Below, piece by piece: positions 28,339 to 36,372 of a DNA stretch of 64,000 nucleotides; positions within the stretch are counted from its first letter, which is position 1, and every line of letters begins with the position of its first letter. Location of the stretch: assembly GCF_023701745.1 (NCBI RefSeq), contig NZ_JAJOZB010000001.1:7301001-7365000 (forward strand), given 5' to 3'. The notes under the pieces are model-generated. The model searched no databases, was not told the DNA's origin, and saw nothing but the letters and a program-made list of their open reading frames with translations. The stretch is from Streptomyces sp. RKAG293 (lineage in GTDB: Bacteria; Actinomycetota; Actinomycetes; Streptomycetales; Streptomycetaceae). The position numbers and the translations under genes were made by a program.

Positions 28339-28684
28339 AAGAGCTCTCTCCCCGCTGCCGCACCTGCCCCAATGCAGACCCGGCCGAGCGACACTCCGGG
28401 CAGGCACGAAGACGCAAGCTACCCCACTGCAGGAGCGGGTTCCCACCCGGACGAGCGATACCACCGGGCCCGATCTTGTGGATAGGTGGAGGTATGCACT
28501 GTGCCCCGCACCTCCCACCACCATCCGCTGGGTTGCGTGAGTCCCCCGTCCTGAACCGTCACCGAACACCTGCTCACCGGCCATGACCCCGCGCTCGACG
28601 CACGGGCCGCCATCCGCGCCGGTCCGGCCGCCTGCACGCGCACCGTCAGCTCCCCGTACGCCGCCTGATCGGGAGGCTGCACGG

Positions 28685-28852
28685 TCACCACCGACCACCA
28701 TTCGTCAGGCGGAGGCCGTCGCGTGCCGGGTCGCGGGCGTGGATCGCGGAGGAGTCCCGGACGACGCCCAGGTGGCATCCGTCGGTGAGATGCCGGGCGC
28801 ACACGTCGCAGATGTCCATCTGCGGGAGGGGCGGTGACTGGTCGGGTCGCAT
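28685..28852 (-). CDS. Small CxxC protein, probably truncated
   Basis: ATG 28852, with AGGAG seven bases upstream, opens a 55-codon frame containing CDVCARHLTDG and VVRDSSAIHARDP. It resembles the start of a small Streptomyces zinc-binding-like protein family that is normally longer. The sequence downstream to 28340 has no clear frame, so this is probably the first part of a decayed gene. Confidence 0.45.
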   Translation of the reverse strand: MRPDQSPPLPQMDICDVCARHLTDGCHLGVVRDSSAIHARDPARDGLRLTNGGRW

Positions 28853-29011
28853 GCGGTTCTCCTGCCCTTTCCGTACCGTGTCGTGCCCCCGTGCCTGCTG
28901 GGTGGGGTCAGGATGCCTGTCGGCTGCTGCCCCGAAAATCTATCGCGTGTGAAGTAGACATTCGCTCCTGGGTGTGGGTAATGTTCCTCTCGTAGCCAAG
29001 AAGGAAGCAGG

Positions 29012-29036
29012 GCGCGGCAGACATGAACTGCCGCGC
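29012..29036. promoter_or_regulatory. Nine-bp perfect inverted repeat
   Basis: GCGCGGCAG, seven bases, then CTGCCGCGC, just before the GCAGT-rich leader. It may be an operator at the leader promoter or a hairpin ending leftward or rightward transcripts. Confidence 0.4.
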
Positions 29037-29040
29037 AGAG

Positions 29041-29721
29041 TAGGTGGCACGGTGATGGAATCCGGCGGCCAGTGCAGTGTTGGTGGGTCGCAGGGTTGAT
29101 TGCCGGGCCGGGCCGCCCCGGGAGGGGCCGCCGCGCAAGACCGCAGTACGGAATGTGCAGGTCTGACACGCAGTAACCGCAGTTCAGCAGTACCGCATCA
29201 CGCAGGACAGCAGTACCGGATGCAGTTGCAGTACCAGCAGTGGGTTCAGTGGTTTCTCGGTGAAGGCGTCGGGCTGCGGGCGCGCGTGCCGAGAGGTTCG
29301 GCAGTGGGGTTCTAAGCCAGGGCAGTTGCAGGACGGGCGACGGGGCTGGCTGCCGGACGGTGGTGCAGTCAAGGCCACCAGCAGTTCGCAGTACTCGTAG
29401 TGAGAGCAGACCAGTAGTTCGCAGTTCCGGTTCGGTCAGTGATTCGGTTCAGAGGGAACGGAGGGGTTGAGCGCCATCGGGATCGCCCGGGTCGAGTGTT
29501 GAACCCCGGGTACCGCAGGACATCGATAGTGAGGTGGTCTCCGGTCACGCATTCGCGATCCCCGCACCCCCGACCACGGTCGGCAGTGCGGACACAGTAG
29601 GCCGGCGCAGTACTAGGGCCGGCCGGTGGTGTTTTCCGTCCTTCGGGGCCCTGGCGCTACAGCGCCAGGGCCCCTCCACACGTTCGTTACTCGTCCTTCG
29701 CGTGTTTCCCAGTGAGGTGAG
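29041..29721 (+). repeat. GCAGT-rich leader upstream of the MerR-like gene
   Basis: No protein gene is supported here. The word GCAGT occurs 17 times on the forward strand (starting at 29074, 29143, 29170, 29179, 29187, 29210, 29222, 29228, 29237, 29301, 29322, 29365, 29381, 29388, 29421, 29583 and 29607). I found none in reverse orientation. Nine copies fall within 29143-29241. Several are followed by ACC or TTG. Spacing is irregular (6-23 bases in the dense part). One-strand orientation suggests the signal acts in RNA or as an oriented binding array. Confidence 0.7.
29645..29674 (+). terminator. Strong hairpin just before the MerR-like gene
   Basis: GGGGCCCTGGCG and its perfect complement around CTACAG form a 12-bp GC stem, 48 bases before the ATG at 29722. 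There is no U-tail. It either ends the GCAGT-rich transcript or attenuates the regulator gene. Confidence 0.65.
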
Positions 29722-30048
29722 ATGACAGCAGACGATTCCTTCGCCCGCCTCGATGATGACGACTACCCCGCCTACACCATCGGCCGCGCCGCCGAAATGA
29801 TCGGCGCCAGCCCGGCCTTCCTCCGCGCGATCGGCGAAGCCCGCCTGATCACCCCGCTACGTTCCGAGGGCGGACACCGCCGCTACTCCCGCTACCAACT
29901 GCGCATCGCGGCCCGAGTCCGCGAACTCGTCGACCAGGACACCGCCATCGAGGACGCGTGCCGCATCGTCGCGCTGCAGGACCAACTCGAAGAAGCCCTC
30001 GCACTCAACGAACAACTCCGCACCGACGCCCACCATCCCGCCGCCTGA
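29722..30048 (+). CDS. Short MerR-like regulator
   Basis: ATG 29722 after GAGGTGAG gives 108 residues. After an acidic start comes a MerR-type winged helix (YTIGRAAEMIGASPAFLRAI, then LRSEGGHRRYSRYQLRIA), ending in a helical coiled-coil-like tail (DQLEEALALNEQL). There is no effector domain. Such short MerR-like proteins dimerise through the helix and may act as simple repressors or activators. It follows the peculiar GCAGT leader, which is probably its own 5' region. Confidence 0.88.
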   Translation: MTADDSFARLDDDDYPAYTIGRAAEMIGASPAFLRAIGEARLITPLRSEGGHRRYSRYQLRIAARVRELVDQDTAIEDACRIVALQDQLEEALALNEQLRTDAHHPAA

Positions 30049-30262
30049 GTACGGCGACCGCACACGTCGTCTGCTGCGCACCGCATCACATTCCCGGTGC
30101 GCAAGCCGGCCCGCCGACCCGGCCGGGCTATCCGGCCAACAGGTTGCGACCACACTCCCAGCCTCACCATCGCCATAACCTCGCACCTGCGGTGGCTGTT
30201 GGGACTGTAAAAGGACGGCTCTTCCAAGACTTTCGTAGGCGTTGATCGTCTCGGTCCGGTTG

Positions 30263-30478
30263 TCAGCTGAGCAGGATCCGCTGGCGAAGGAGTGGGTGGC
30301 CGTCGCGGCCGTAGGTCTGGCGCTTGAGGAGTTTGATTTTGTTGTTGACGCCTTCAGTGCGGCCGTTGTGGTGCGGCAGGGTCAGGGCTGCATCGACGGC
30401 GGCACGGTCGCGTTCGAGGCTGTGAGCGAAGGAGTGCAGGAACGGCAGGTCAGCCGCGCGGGTGCAGGCAATCCAGCC
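30263..30478 (-). pseudogene. ISL3-family transposase C-terminal remnant
   Basis: The reverse frame LPFLHSFAHSLERDRAAVDA, LTLPHHNGRTEGVNNKIKLL and KRQTYGRDGHPLLRQRILL is the C-terminal end of ISL3 transposases, with the catalytic Glu in TEGVNNKIK. The N-terminal two thirds are absent. It is joined in frame to phosphatase-like sequence. Confidence 0.75.
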
Positions 30479-30782
30479 ACCCAGTGCCTCGCTGTGGACG
30501 AAGGTGCGTGTGCCCTCCGCGTCGATGAGAAGTGGAAGGGTGTGGCCGGCTCGCATCAAGGTGATGTCCAGGCCGTCGCCGGTGGGGGGCGTAGATCACG
30601 GTGACGAATCCGGTTCCGTGGCTTGCGGGCCGGTCGAGGAGGGCCTGGTTGAGCCGGGAGACGTCGAGAACTAGTAGCCCTCCCCGCAGGAACGGAATCT
30701 GGTCCAGTGCGGCGGCCAATACGGGAGCGGTGCGGAAGTCGAGCTCGCCCGTCAACTCAAGGCATTCCGCCGGCGCAGGCAC
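30479..30782 (-). pseudogene. STAS and PP2C gene scraps joined
   Basis: A GTG at 30782 opens a STAS-like start (CLELTGELDFRTAPVLAAAL, GGLLVLDVSRL) that would be an anti-sigma antagonist, but the phospho-Ser segment is missing. It passes directly into PP2C-like sequence (ALLDRPASHGTGFVTVIYAP), shifts frame at a G6 run near 30577-30582 and continues DITLMRAGHTLPLLIDAEG. It then merges with the ISL3 remnant. Three gene fragments fused by deletion. Confidence 0.6.
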
Positions 30783-30993
30783 AATGGAGCGGGAGTTGTG
30801 CAGACCGGGTGAGGTCGGTACTCCAAACCAGCAGGGTGCAAACAGACTCCTCGGCCGGCTGCCCGGCTGAGCCCGCCCCATCCCCGCTCGGCCATTGGCA
30901 GCGGTGCGCCCGCCGATGTTGGTGGCGCCGATTCGCGCACGCGTTTCGCGACGGGGGCGTGGGCGTGGGACCGTTCCATATTCCCCGGCCCGT

Positions 30994-31857
30994 TCAGGCG
31001 GAAGCTGTCAGGTGGTTGCGCAGGTGGGTGAGGGTGCGGTTGAGGAGCCGGGAGACGTGCATCTGGCTGACGCCGAGTTCGGCGCCGATCTGGGCCTGGG
31101 TCATTTCCTGGCCGAAGCGCATGTTCAGGATCCGGCGGTCGCGTTCGGGCAGGGCGGCGATCAGCGGCTTGAGGGCGAGGAGGTTCTCCACCCCCTCGAT
31201 GGCCGGGTCGATGTCGCCGATGCGGTCGGCCAGGATGCTGTCGTTGTCGCCGCTGTCGTCGCCGCCGAGGGGCAGGTCCAGGGTTCCGGCGGTGTAGCCG
31301 TTCGATGCGACCAGGCCCTCGGTGACCTCCTCCGGAGTGATCTCCAGGAAGGCCGCGAGCTCCGCGGTGGTCGGGTCCCGTTCCAGCCGGTCGGACAGTG
31401 TTTCGGTGGCCTTCGCGAGCTCGAGCCGCAGTTCCTGGAGTCGTCGCGGTACGTGGACGGCCCAGCTGGTGTCGCGGAAGAACCGCTTGATCTCGCCGGA
31501 GATGTAGGGGATGGCGAAGGTCGTGAACTCGACCTCACGGCTCAGCTCGAACCGGTCGATGGCCTTGATCAGGCCGATCGTGCCGACCTGGATGATGTCC
31601 TCGCGCGGCTCGGGGCGGTTGCGGAAGCGCCGCGCGACGAACGTGACCACGGCGATGTTCAGCTCGATGAGGGTGTTGCGGGCGTACTGGTACTCCCGGG
31701 TGCCCTCCTCCAGCGACTGCAACCGGTCGAAGAACAGCCTCGACAACTCCCGTGCGTCGGCTGGGGCGACTGTGCCCGCATCCTCGATCCACGGCAGCGC
31801 CCCGGTGGGCGAAGCAGGAGCGGTGATGGTGGTCTGTGCTGCCGTGGTGATCGTCAT
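30994..31857 (-). CDS. SigB/SigF-type RNA polymerase sigma factor
   Basis: A 287-residue sigma-70 family group 3 protein. Region 2 is shown by PREDIIQVGTIGLIKAIDRF and TFAIPYISGEIKRFFRD. Region 3 contains VPRRLQELRLELAKATETL and a DPTTAELAAFL helix. Region 4 reads LPERDRRILNMRFGQEMTQA then IGAELGVSQMHVSRLLNRTL. In Streptomyces such factors direct osmotic, oxidative and developmental responses and are held by RsbW-type anti-sigma factors. No intact anti-sigma or antagonist gene is present in this window. Complete and apparently functional. Confidence 0.96.
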   Translation of the reverse strand: MTITTAAQTTITAPASPTGALPWIEDAGTVAPADARELSRLFFDRLQSLEEGTREYQYARNTLIELNIAVVTFVARRFRNRPEPREDIIQVGTIGLIKAIDRFELSREVEFTTFAIPYISGEIKRFFRDTSWAVHVPRRLQELRLELAKATETLSDRLERDPTTAELAAFLEITPEEVTEGLVASNGYTAGTLDLPLGGDDSGDNDSILADRIGDIDPAIEGVENLLALKPLIAALPERDRRILNMRFGQEMTQAQIGAELGVSQMHVSRLLNRTLTHLRNHLTASA

Positions 31858-32256
31858 GACTGCTCCTCATCCTGTTGGCCGGTTCGGCAAGCGCCACATA
31901 CCCGGATGGCCAGAGCACACACCCGCAACATTCGATTCCTGCGCGCCGCACTCCAAGAGCGCTCTGTGCCGGTTGCGGTGGTCGGCTCCACGGACGGCGG
32001 TGGCCCGATGGACAGGCCGCATGCCGTGTGCCTGACCCTCGCCCGGCTTCCTTGGTTCAAACCCGTACGACCGGTCTATGCGGGTAGGGGGCCTGCATCG
32101 CGCATGGTCGCTGCCGGCGTACCCGGCTTCGCGGTGCTTGATGACGTGCAGGTGAAGGAGCACTGGGGAGGTCCATGGTTCGCACCTTTCGGAGAGCGGT
32201 CGGGCCGCCGCAGCGCCGGAGCCGGGTGGACCTGTGTTGATGCCGGACGTGGCGGG
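31858..32256. other. Spacer between sigma factor and rheA
   Basis: No supported gene. It carries the sigma-gene promoter near 31860-31960 (leftward). A long forward frame crossing the sigma gene is a codon-bias shadow. Confidence 0.4.
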
Positions 32257-32904
32257 TCAATGGTCGCCGCTGTCGCGGCGGAGTTGGTCGGTGTGGCGGG
32301 TGACGGTGTCGATGCGCGTGGCGAGATCGGTGTGGCCGGCCTGGAGGTGGGTGCGTGTTGCCGTCAGTGGGTCGAGGAGGTGGGTGGCGTCGTCGTGGGC
32401 GAGGGCGTCGGCCAATGCGGCGAGGGGGGTATCGGCGCGTGAGGGGAGGTCGGTGAGCGCGGTGATCTGTCCGGCGAGCTGGCGCAGGTCGGCGGCGTTG
32501 TCCCGGGCCCAGGTGGTGATGTTGCGGTCCGCCGCGCGGCGGTTGCGGGTGGCTTGCACGCGTTGTTCGCCGGTGGATCCGGGAGCTCCGGAGCGGACAC
32601 GCAGGTAGCGGCGTTCGGCTGCCTGGCGACTGGCGACGCCGAGAGGGTGGGCGAGTTCGGCCCAGCTCGCACCTGCGTCGCGTGCCGCTTCGATGAGGGA
32701 CGGTTCCCATCCGGCGAGCTGGTCGCGCAGCTCACGCAGCAACAGCAGGGCCGCCAGCGCTTGCCCGGAACTGGCGTCCTTGGTCTGCGGGGGCTGTCCG
32801 GGCTGAGGAGTCTGAGCGGTGTGGACGGCTTCATTGATGGCGTCCAAGGCGATCGAGGCGGCGAGGAGGGAGGCGGGGTCGGTGGGGTGTCCGGGGCCGG
32901 TCAT
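32257..32904 (-). CDS. rheA: RheA-type Hsp18 transcriptional repressor
   Basis: ATG 32904 with GAGGAACG upstream gives 215 residues. The central segment (EAARDAGASWAELAHPLGVA then SRQAAERRYLRVRSG) is the helix-turn-helix and flank typical of the Streptomyces HSP18 regulator family; the C-terminus is helical and Ala-rich. RheA is a thermosensor-repressor of hsp18 in S. albus that binds TGTCATC-N5-GATGACA. That exact operator lies in the shared divergent promoter here, which strongly supports the assignment. Confidence 0.88.
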   Translation of the reverse strand: MTGPGHPTDPASLLAASIALDAINEAVHTAQTPQPGQPPQTKDASSGQALAALLLLRELRDQLAGWEPSLIEAARDAGASWAELAHPLGVASRQAAERRYLRVRSGAPGSTGEQRVQATRNRRAADRNITTWARDNAADLRQLAGQITALTDLPSRADTPLAALADALAHDDATHLLDPLTATRTHLQAGHTDLATRIDTVTRHTDQLRRDSGDH

Positions 32905-32934
32905 GGACGTTCCTCTCGTACGTGTCACCCTTCT

Positions 32935-32967
32935 GATGACATCGTGCTTGTCATCGTTTGGATGACA
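32935..32967. promoter_or_regulatory. RheA operator with an extra half-site
   Basis: TGTCATC (32949) and GATGACA (32961) with five bases between match the published RheA operator. An additional GATGACA at 32935 makes a second dyad with seven-base spacing, giving three alternating half-sites between rheA and hsp18. Repression of both genes, relieved by heat, is expected. Confidence 0.88.
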
Positions 32968-33034
32968 TGCTACAACGGAAGCACGTTGAAGCGCATTGGC
33001 AGTTTCTGCCTGAACCAACTGGAGGTGTTTCGCG

Positions 33035-33490
33035 ATGTTGATGCGCACTGACCCGTTCCGCGAGATGGACCGGATCGTCCAGCAGCTGACGGGAACGACC
33101 GGGACCTGGTCGAAGCCGACCGCCATGCCGATGGACGCCTACCGCGCCGGCGACGAGTACGTCATCGCCTTCGATCTGCCTGGTGCGGAGAAGGACGCGA
33201 TCGACATCGACGTCGAACGGAACATGCTCACCGTACGGGCGGAGCGCCGACCGGTGGCGAAGAAGGGCGACGTGCAGATGGAGCTCTCCGAGCGTCCCCT
33301 GGGCGTCTTCTCCCGCCAGGTGATGCTCGCCGACACCCTGGACACCGAGCACATCCAGGCGGACTACGACGCGGGTGTCCTGACCCTGCGCATCCCGATC
33401 GCCGAGCGCGCCAAGCCTCGCAAGATCTCCATCGGCGGCCAGAGCACGCACCAGCAGATCCAGGCCACGCACCAGCAGATCAGCAGCTGA
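33035..33490 (+). CDS. hsp18: Small heat-shock protein Hsp18 (Hsp20 family)
   Basis: ATG 33035 after GGAGGTG gives 151 residues. An N-terminal arm ([18 protein letters not shown]) precedes the alpha-crystallin domain (about 38-132, with [32 protein letters not shown] and [16 protein letters not shown]). The C-terminal RKISIGG tail includes an I-x-I-like anchor. The tail then repeats [13 protein letters not shown]. An ATP-independent holdase made under heat, controlled by the divergent rheA. Confidence 0.96.
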   Translation: MLMRTDPFREMDRIVQQLTGTTGTWSKPTAMPMDAYRAGDEYVIAFDLPGAEKDAIDIDVERNMLTVRAERRPVAKKGDVQMELSERPLGVFSRQVMLADTLDTEHIQADYDAGVLTLRIPIAERAKPRKISIGGQSTHQQIQATHQQISS

Positions 33491-33609
33491 CCCGGTCGTC
33501 CCCGACAGTCCAGCGAGCGGAGGACGGGACGCGATTCGTCCCTCCCGTCCCGTCCTCCGAATCGCCCAGTTGCACCTACACCCGTAGAAGCACCCACGCG
33601 AAGGGGGCC

Positions 33610-34008
33610 GTGGTGGTCATGCGATGGGAAGCGTTCCTCGACCAGGTCCAGGACCGCGGCGAGTACCGCACCCGCCAGGAGGCCGAACAGGCCGCACGTA
33701 TTGTTCTGGCTCTGCTGGGCGCGCACCTGGTCGGTGATGTCCGGGCCGAGCTGGCCACCCGCCTCCCGGAAACGTTCGCCGTCATCCTGCTCAATCCCTT
33801 GCAGGCAGCCGAACCGCTGTCTCCCGAGCGGTTCGTGCGGGCCGTCGCGGCCTGGATCGAGGGCGCCACGGAGCAAACAGCCGCCTGGGACGTCAGCGCG
33901 GTACTGAGCGTCAGCGCCGACGCAGCGGGCGAGGACCTCACCGCCCGTGTCCTGCTGCAACTACCTCCGGGCTACAACCTGCTGTTCGGCCGCCCCCACC
34001 ACACCTGA
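33610..34008 (+). CDS. DUF2267 protein, first of two
   Basis: A GTG start gives 132 residues. The DUF2267 pattern is clear: FLDQVQDRGEYRTRQEAEQA, ARIVLALLGAHLVGDVRAEL, ATRLPETFAVILL and a final LPPGYNLLFGRP. DUF2267 proteins are small, helical and often in stress-related loci; function unknown. It follows hsp18 and is paralogous to the next gene. Confidence 0.85.
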   Translation: MVVMRWEAFLDQVQDRGEYRTRQEAEQAARIVLALLGAHLVGDVRAELATRLPETFAVILLNPLQAAEPLSPERFVRAVAAWIEGATEQTAAWDVSAVLSVSADAAGEDLTARVLLQLPPGYNLLFGRPHHT

Positions 34009-34160
34009 CGCCCCAAGGGCGGCCCCGCACCTTCCTTGCTGAGCCGCCACGGCCGAACTGCACAGCGACAGGCCGTATTCACCCCCGAGAACGTCTCAGG
34101 ACGAGAAAGGCAAGCACCGATGTTCCACCACCCCGAACCGGGATCATCGCCGGCCCCGCC

Positions 34161-34565
34161 ATGCCCGGCACGACGTTCGACCTGATGCTGGAGCGGATCA
34201 GGTACGAAGGCGCGTACGCCACTCGGCAGCGGGCCGAGGAAACCCTGCACGCAGTGCTGACGGTCCTCGGGCAACAGCTCATCGGCGACGAACGCGTCGA
34301 CCTGGCCGCGTGCCTCCCCGTCGAGGCGGCACTCACCCTCACCGCCCAGCTCCCTACCCTCGAACCCTGTAACGGATGGGGCTTCGTCAGCAATCTCGCC
34401 GCCCTCACCGGCGGCAGCCCCGCCACCGCGCGCTGGGACGCCGGCGCCGTCCTCGCCACCGTCGCCGAACTGGCCGGCACGAACCTCCTCGACCGCATCC
34501 TCGCCCAACTCCCCCCTGGTTATGCCCTCTTGTTCGGCCGCGCAGAACTCATCCAAGCCGCTTAA
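34161..34565 (+). CDS. DUF2267 protein, second of two
   Basis: ATG 34161 gives 134 residues. It has the same layout as its neighbour: MLERIRYEGAYATRQRAEET, VLTVLGQQLIGDERVDLAAC and a matching end LPPGYALLFGRAEL. The two genes are clear tandem duplicates, diverged in the middle. Confidence 0.85.
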   Translation: MPGTTFDLMLERIRYEGAYATRQRAEETLHAVLTVLGQQLIGDERVDLAACLPVEAALTLTAQLPTLEPCNGWGFVSNLAALTGGSPATARWDAGAVLATVAELAGTNLLDRILAQLPPGYALLFGRAELIQAA

Positions 34566-35301
34566 CAGCTGGGAAATGGGGTCGTTCCTGCTCGGATCGG
34601 ATAATTCGCCGGGCATGGCGCACTGGTTGTCTCGATTGTCAGGCCCGGCAGCTGTACCTAGATCTCCACGGCGATCGGGCCTGCTGAAAGGCGGAAGTGG
34701 GCGGGTCCGGGCCGCCGGAGAGGGGACACGTCACGAGACCAGAGTGGTGCGGGGGTCTTGTCCTCGCACGCGCTGGTGTTCTCCGCGGCGGCCCAGGCGA
34801 TCTCGTGGGGGAGTGGTCAGCACTGGTAACCGTTGTGGCCGGCCCAGTCGCCGTTCTCGTTGTCGGTGTCATCATCCGCGAGCGAATGAGGGCCTAGCAG
34901 CCGCCCGACTGCGTCGGCATCGCCGTCGTCATCAGCTCTGAAGGGTTCGCAAACCCCGCACCGGGCGTGATGGTCGCGGACGGGCGCGAATGCGAGATGG
35001 TCACCGGGATCGACGACCACTCCCGGTTCGTGGTGATCCCCGGGCAACCACCGCTGTTGGCGCCGGTCATGGACCCGACGATCGAAGTGGCGTCAGGACC
35101 ATGGTCGGCGCGGCCGCGCAGTGGCTCCTGGCCGGCGCTACCGGGTAGGGCGCGGGGCGGTGCTGCGGAACAACGCTGGCCGCAACCCACGCACACCCGC
35201 GGAGCGGACTTTCCCTACTCTCGTTCCCCCGGAGCCACCGGGCTGCCACACTCCACAGGACGGGTCGTCTACGCCGACAACGCGGGCTTGGGGGAGACAA
35301 C
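34566..35301. other. Gene-poor stretch with an IS481 remnant
   Basis: At about 34955-35045 the forward strand reads GVMVADGRECEMVTGIDDHS then RFVVI, the characteristic first-Asp block of IS481-type integrases (VVTGIDDHSR), without continuation. Near 34830-34897 a short frame ends in a possible membrane helix (ALVTVVAGPVAVLVVGVII), too weak to call. Nothing else recognised. Confidence 0.5.
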
Positions 35302-36372
35302 GTGCCGGTTCCGCTTCCAGCCACCGACGCACAGCTGCGGCAGGCCGCCGAGCGTGCGGTGAAACGGTGGATCGACGAGACCGGCCGGGCACTGCGCGAC
35401 CGGTGGACCGCGCGGCCTGGCCTTGACCAGGCCCTGGCCGCCGTGCCGGAGGGACCCCGGCGGTCGTGGTGGGCAGAGGTGCTGCGGGGGTTCGCGGACC
35501 AGCGCACTCACCGTTTCCCGGAGGCCGCGGCACCTCGTCGCGCCGAGGCGACCGGCCAGGTACTGGAGATCCTGCGGAGCAGGGAACCGCGCCTGACGGG
35601 CGAGGACCTGGTCCGTCCGACGGCGGCCGGCCTGGAAGCGCTCGCCGCTCTCGCCGCCGCGACCGAAGTGGGGCAGGATCTGACCGCGCTGGCTGTGGCC
35701 GTGGATGCGGAGTTGGCCGAATTCGTCGCCCGCGCGGTCCAGCTGGAGGATCTCCGGTCCCGTAAGGTCACCGCTTTGGCGGCCGTGTGCGGCCCGCTAC
35801 TGGCCCGGATCGCCCAGGCGGACGCCTTCGAAGCCCGGATCGCAGCCGCCGACCGCCCCGCACTGCTCCTGGCGTGGACCGGCCCGGCGCTCGCGGCCCG
35901 CGCCGCCGCCCGGGCGGCGGTGGACATCCGGCGGGTCAGCGACACAGCGGACCGTGCGCTGCGCCTGGTGTCCGACGCCGCGTTTGCGGAGCGGCAGCAG
36001 GCCCTCTCCGCGCCGTTCGACGTCGCCGCCGACGCGATCGGACCGGCCGACGCGGCGTTCTCCGAAGCGTGGGACACGCTCGGTGAGGCGGTGCACATCC
36101 ATCATGTGTTCTTCCGTACCTGGGAGGACCCGGCACTCGGGTGGGCCGAACAGTTCGCCGGTGTCTACGGGTACACCGGTCTGCTGGCCATGCACGACCT
36201 GGACCCCTACCTGGTGGAGCGGGCCTTGAGGAGACTCGACGGATCCCAGGGCTGGAGTCTGTGGGCGCGCTTCCAGGAATACTGCCCCACGGACAGTCCC
36301 CGGCAGCGGATCGCCGATGCCCTCACCGAACTCAACGAAGTCCAACCGCGGTTCCCAGGCGGCCCGATGTAG
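35302..36372 (+). CDS. Unrecognised helical protein
   Basis: GTG 35302 after GGGGGAG gives 356 residues with strongly GC-biased third positions, so the gene looks real. No family comes to mind. It is Ala/Arg/Glu-rich and predicted mostly helical, with no signal peptide or membrane helix. The C-terminal part has more aromatic, conserved-looking segments (AVHIHHVFFRTWEDPALGWA, FAGVYGYTGLLAMHDLDPYL, WSLWARFQEYCPTDSPRQRI). HIHH could bind metal (speculation). It stands alone between IS scraps. Confidence 0.72.
   Translation: MPVPLPATDAQLRQAAERAVKRWIDETGRALRDRWTARPGLDQALAAVPEGPRRSWWAEVLRGFADQRTHRFPEAAAPRRAEATGQVLEILRSREPRLTGEDLVRPTAAGLEALAALAAATEVGQDLTALAVAVDAELAEFVARAVQLEDLRSRKVTALAAVCGPLLARIAQADAFEARIAAADRPALLLAWTGPALAARAAARAAVDIRRVSDTADRALRLVSDAAFAERQQALSAPFDVAADAIGPADAAFSEAWDTLGEAVHIHHVFFRTWEDPALGWAEQFAGVYGYTGLLAMHDLDPYLVERALRRLDGSQGWSLWARFQEYCPTDSPRQRIADALTELNEVQPRFPGGPM

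Noticed and set aside
29041-29721. CRISPR or simple tandem repeat for the GCAGT region
   Set aside because: The word is only five bases with irregular spacing; no longer repeat unit is shared between copies.
30895-32442. A 515-codon forward frame across the sigma factor
   Set aside because: Antisense to the well-supported sigma factor and part of rheA; no recognisable domain.
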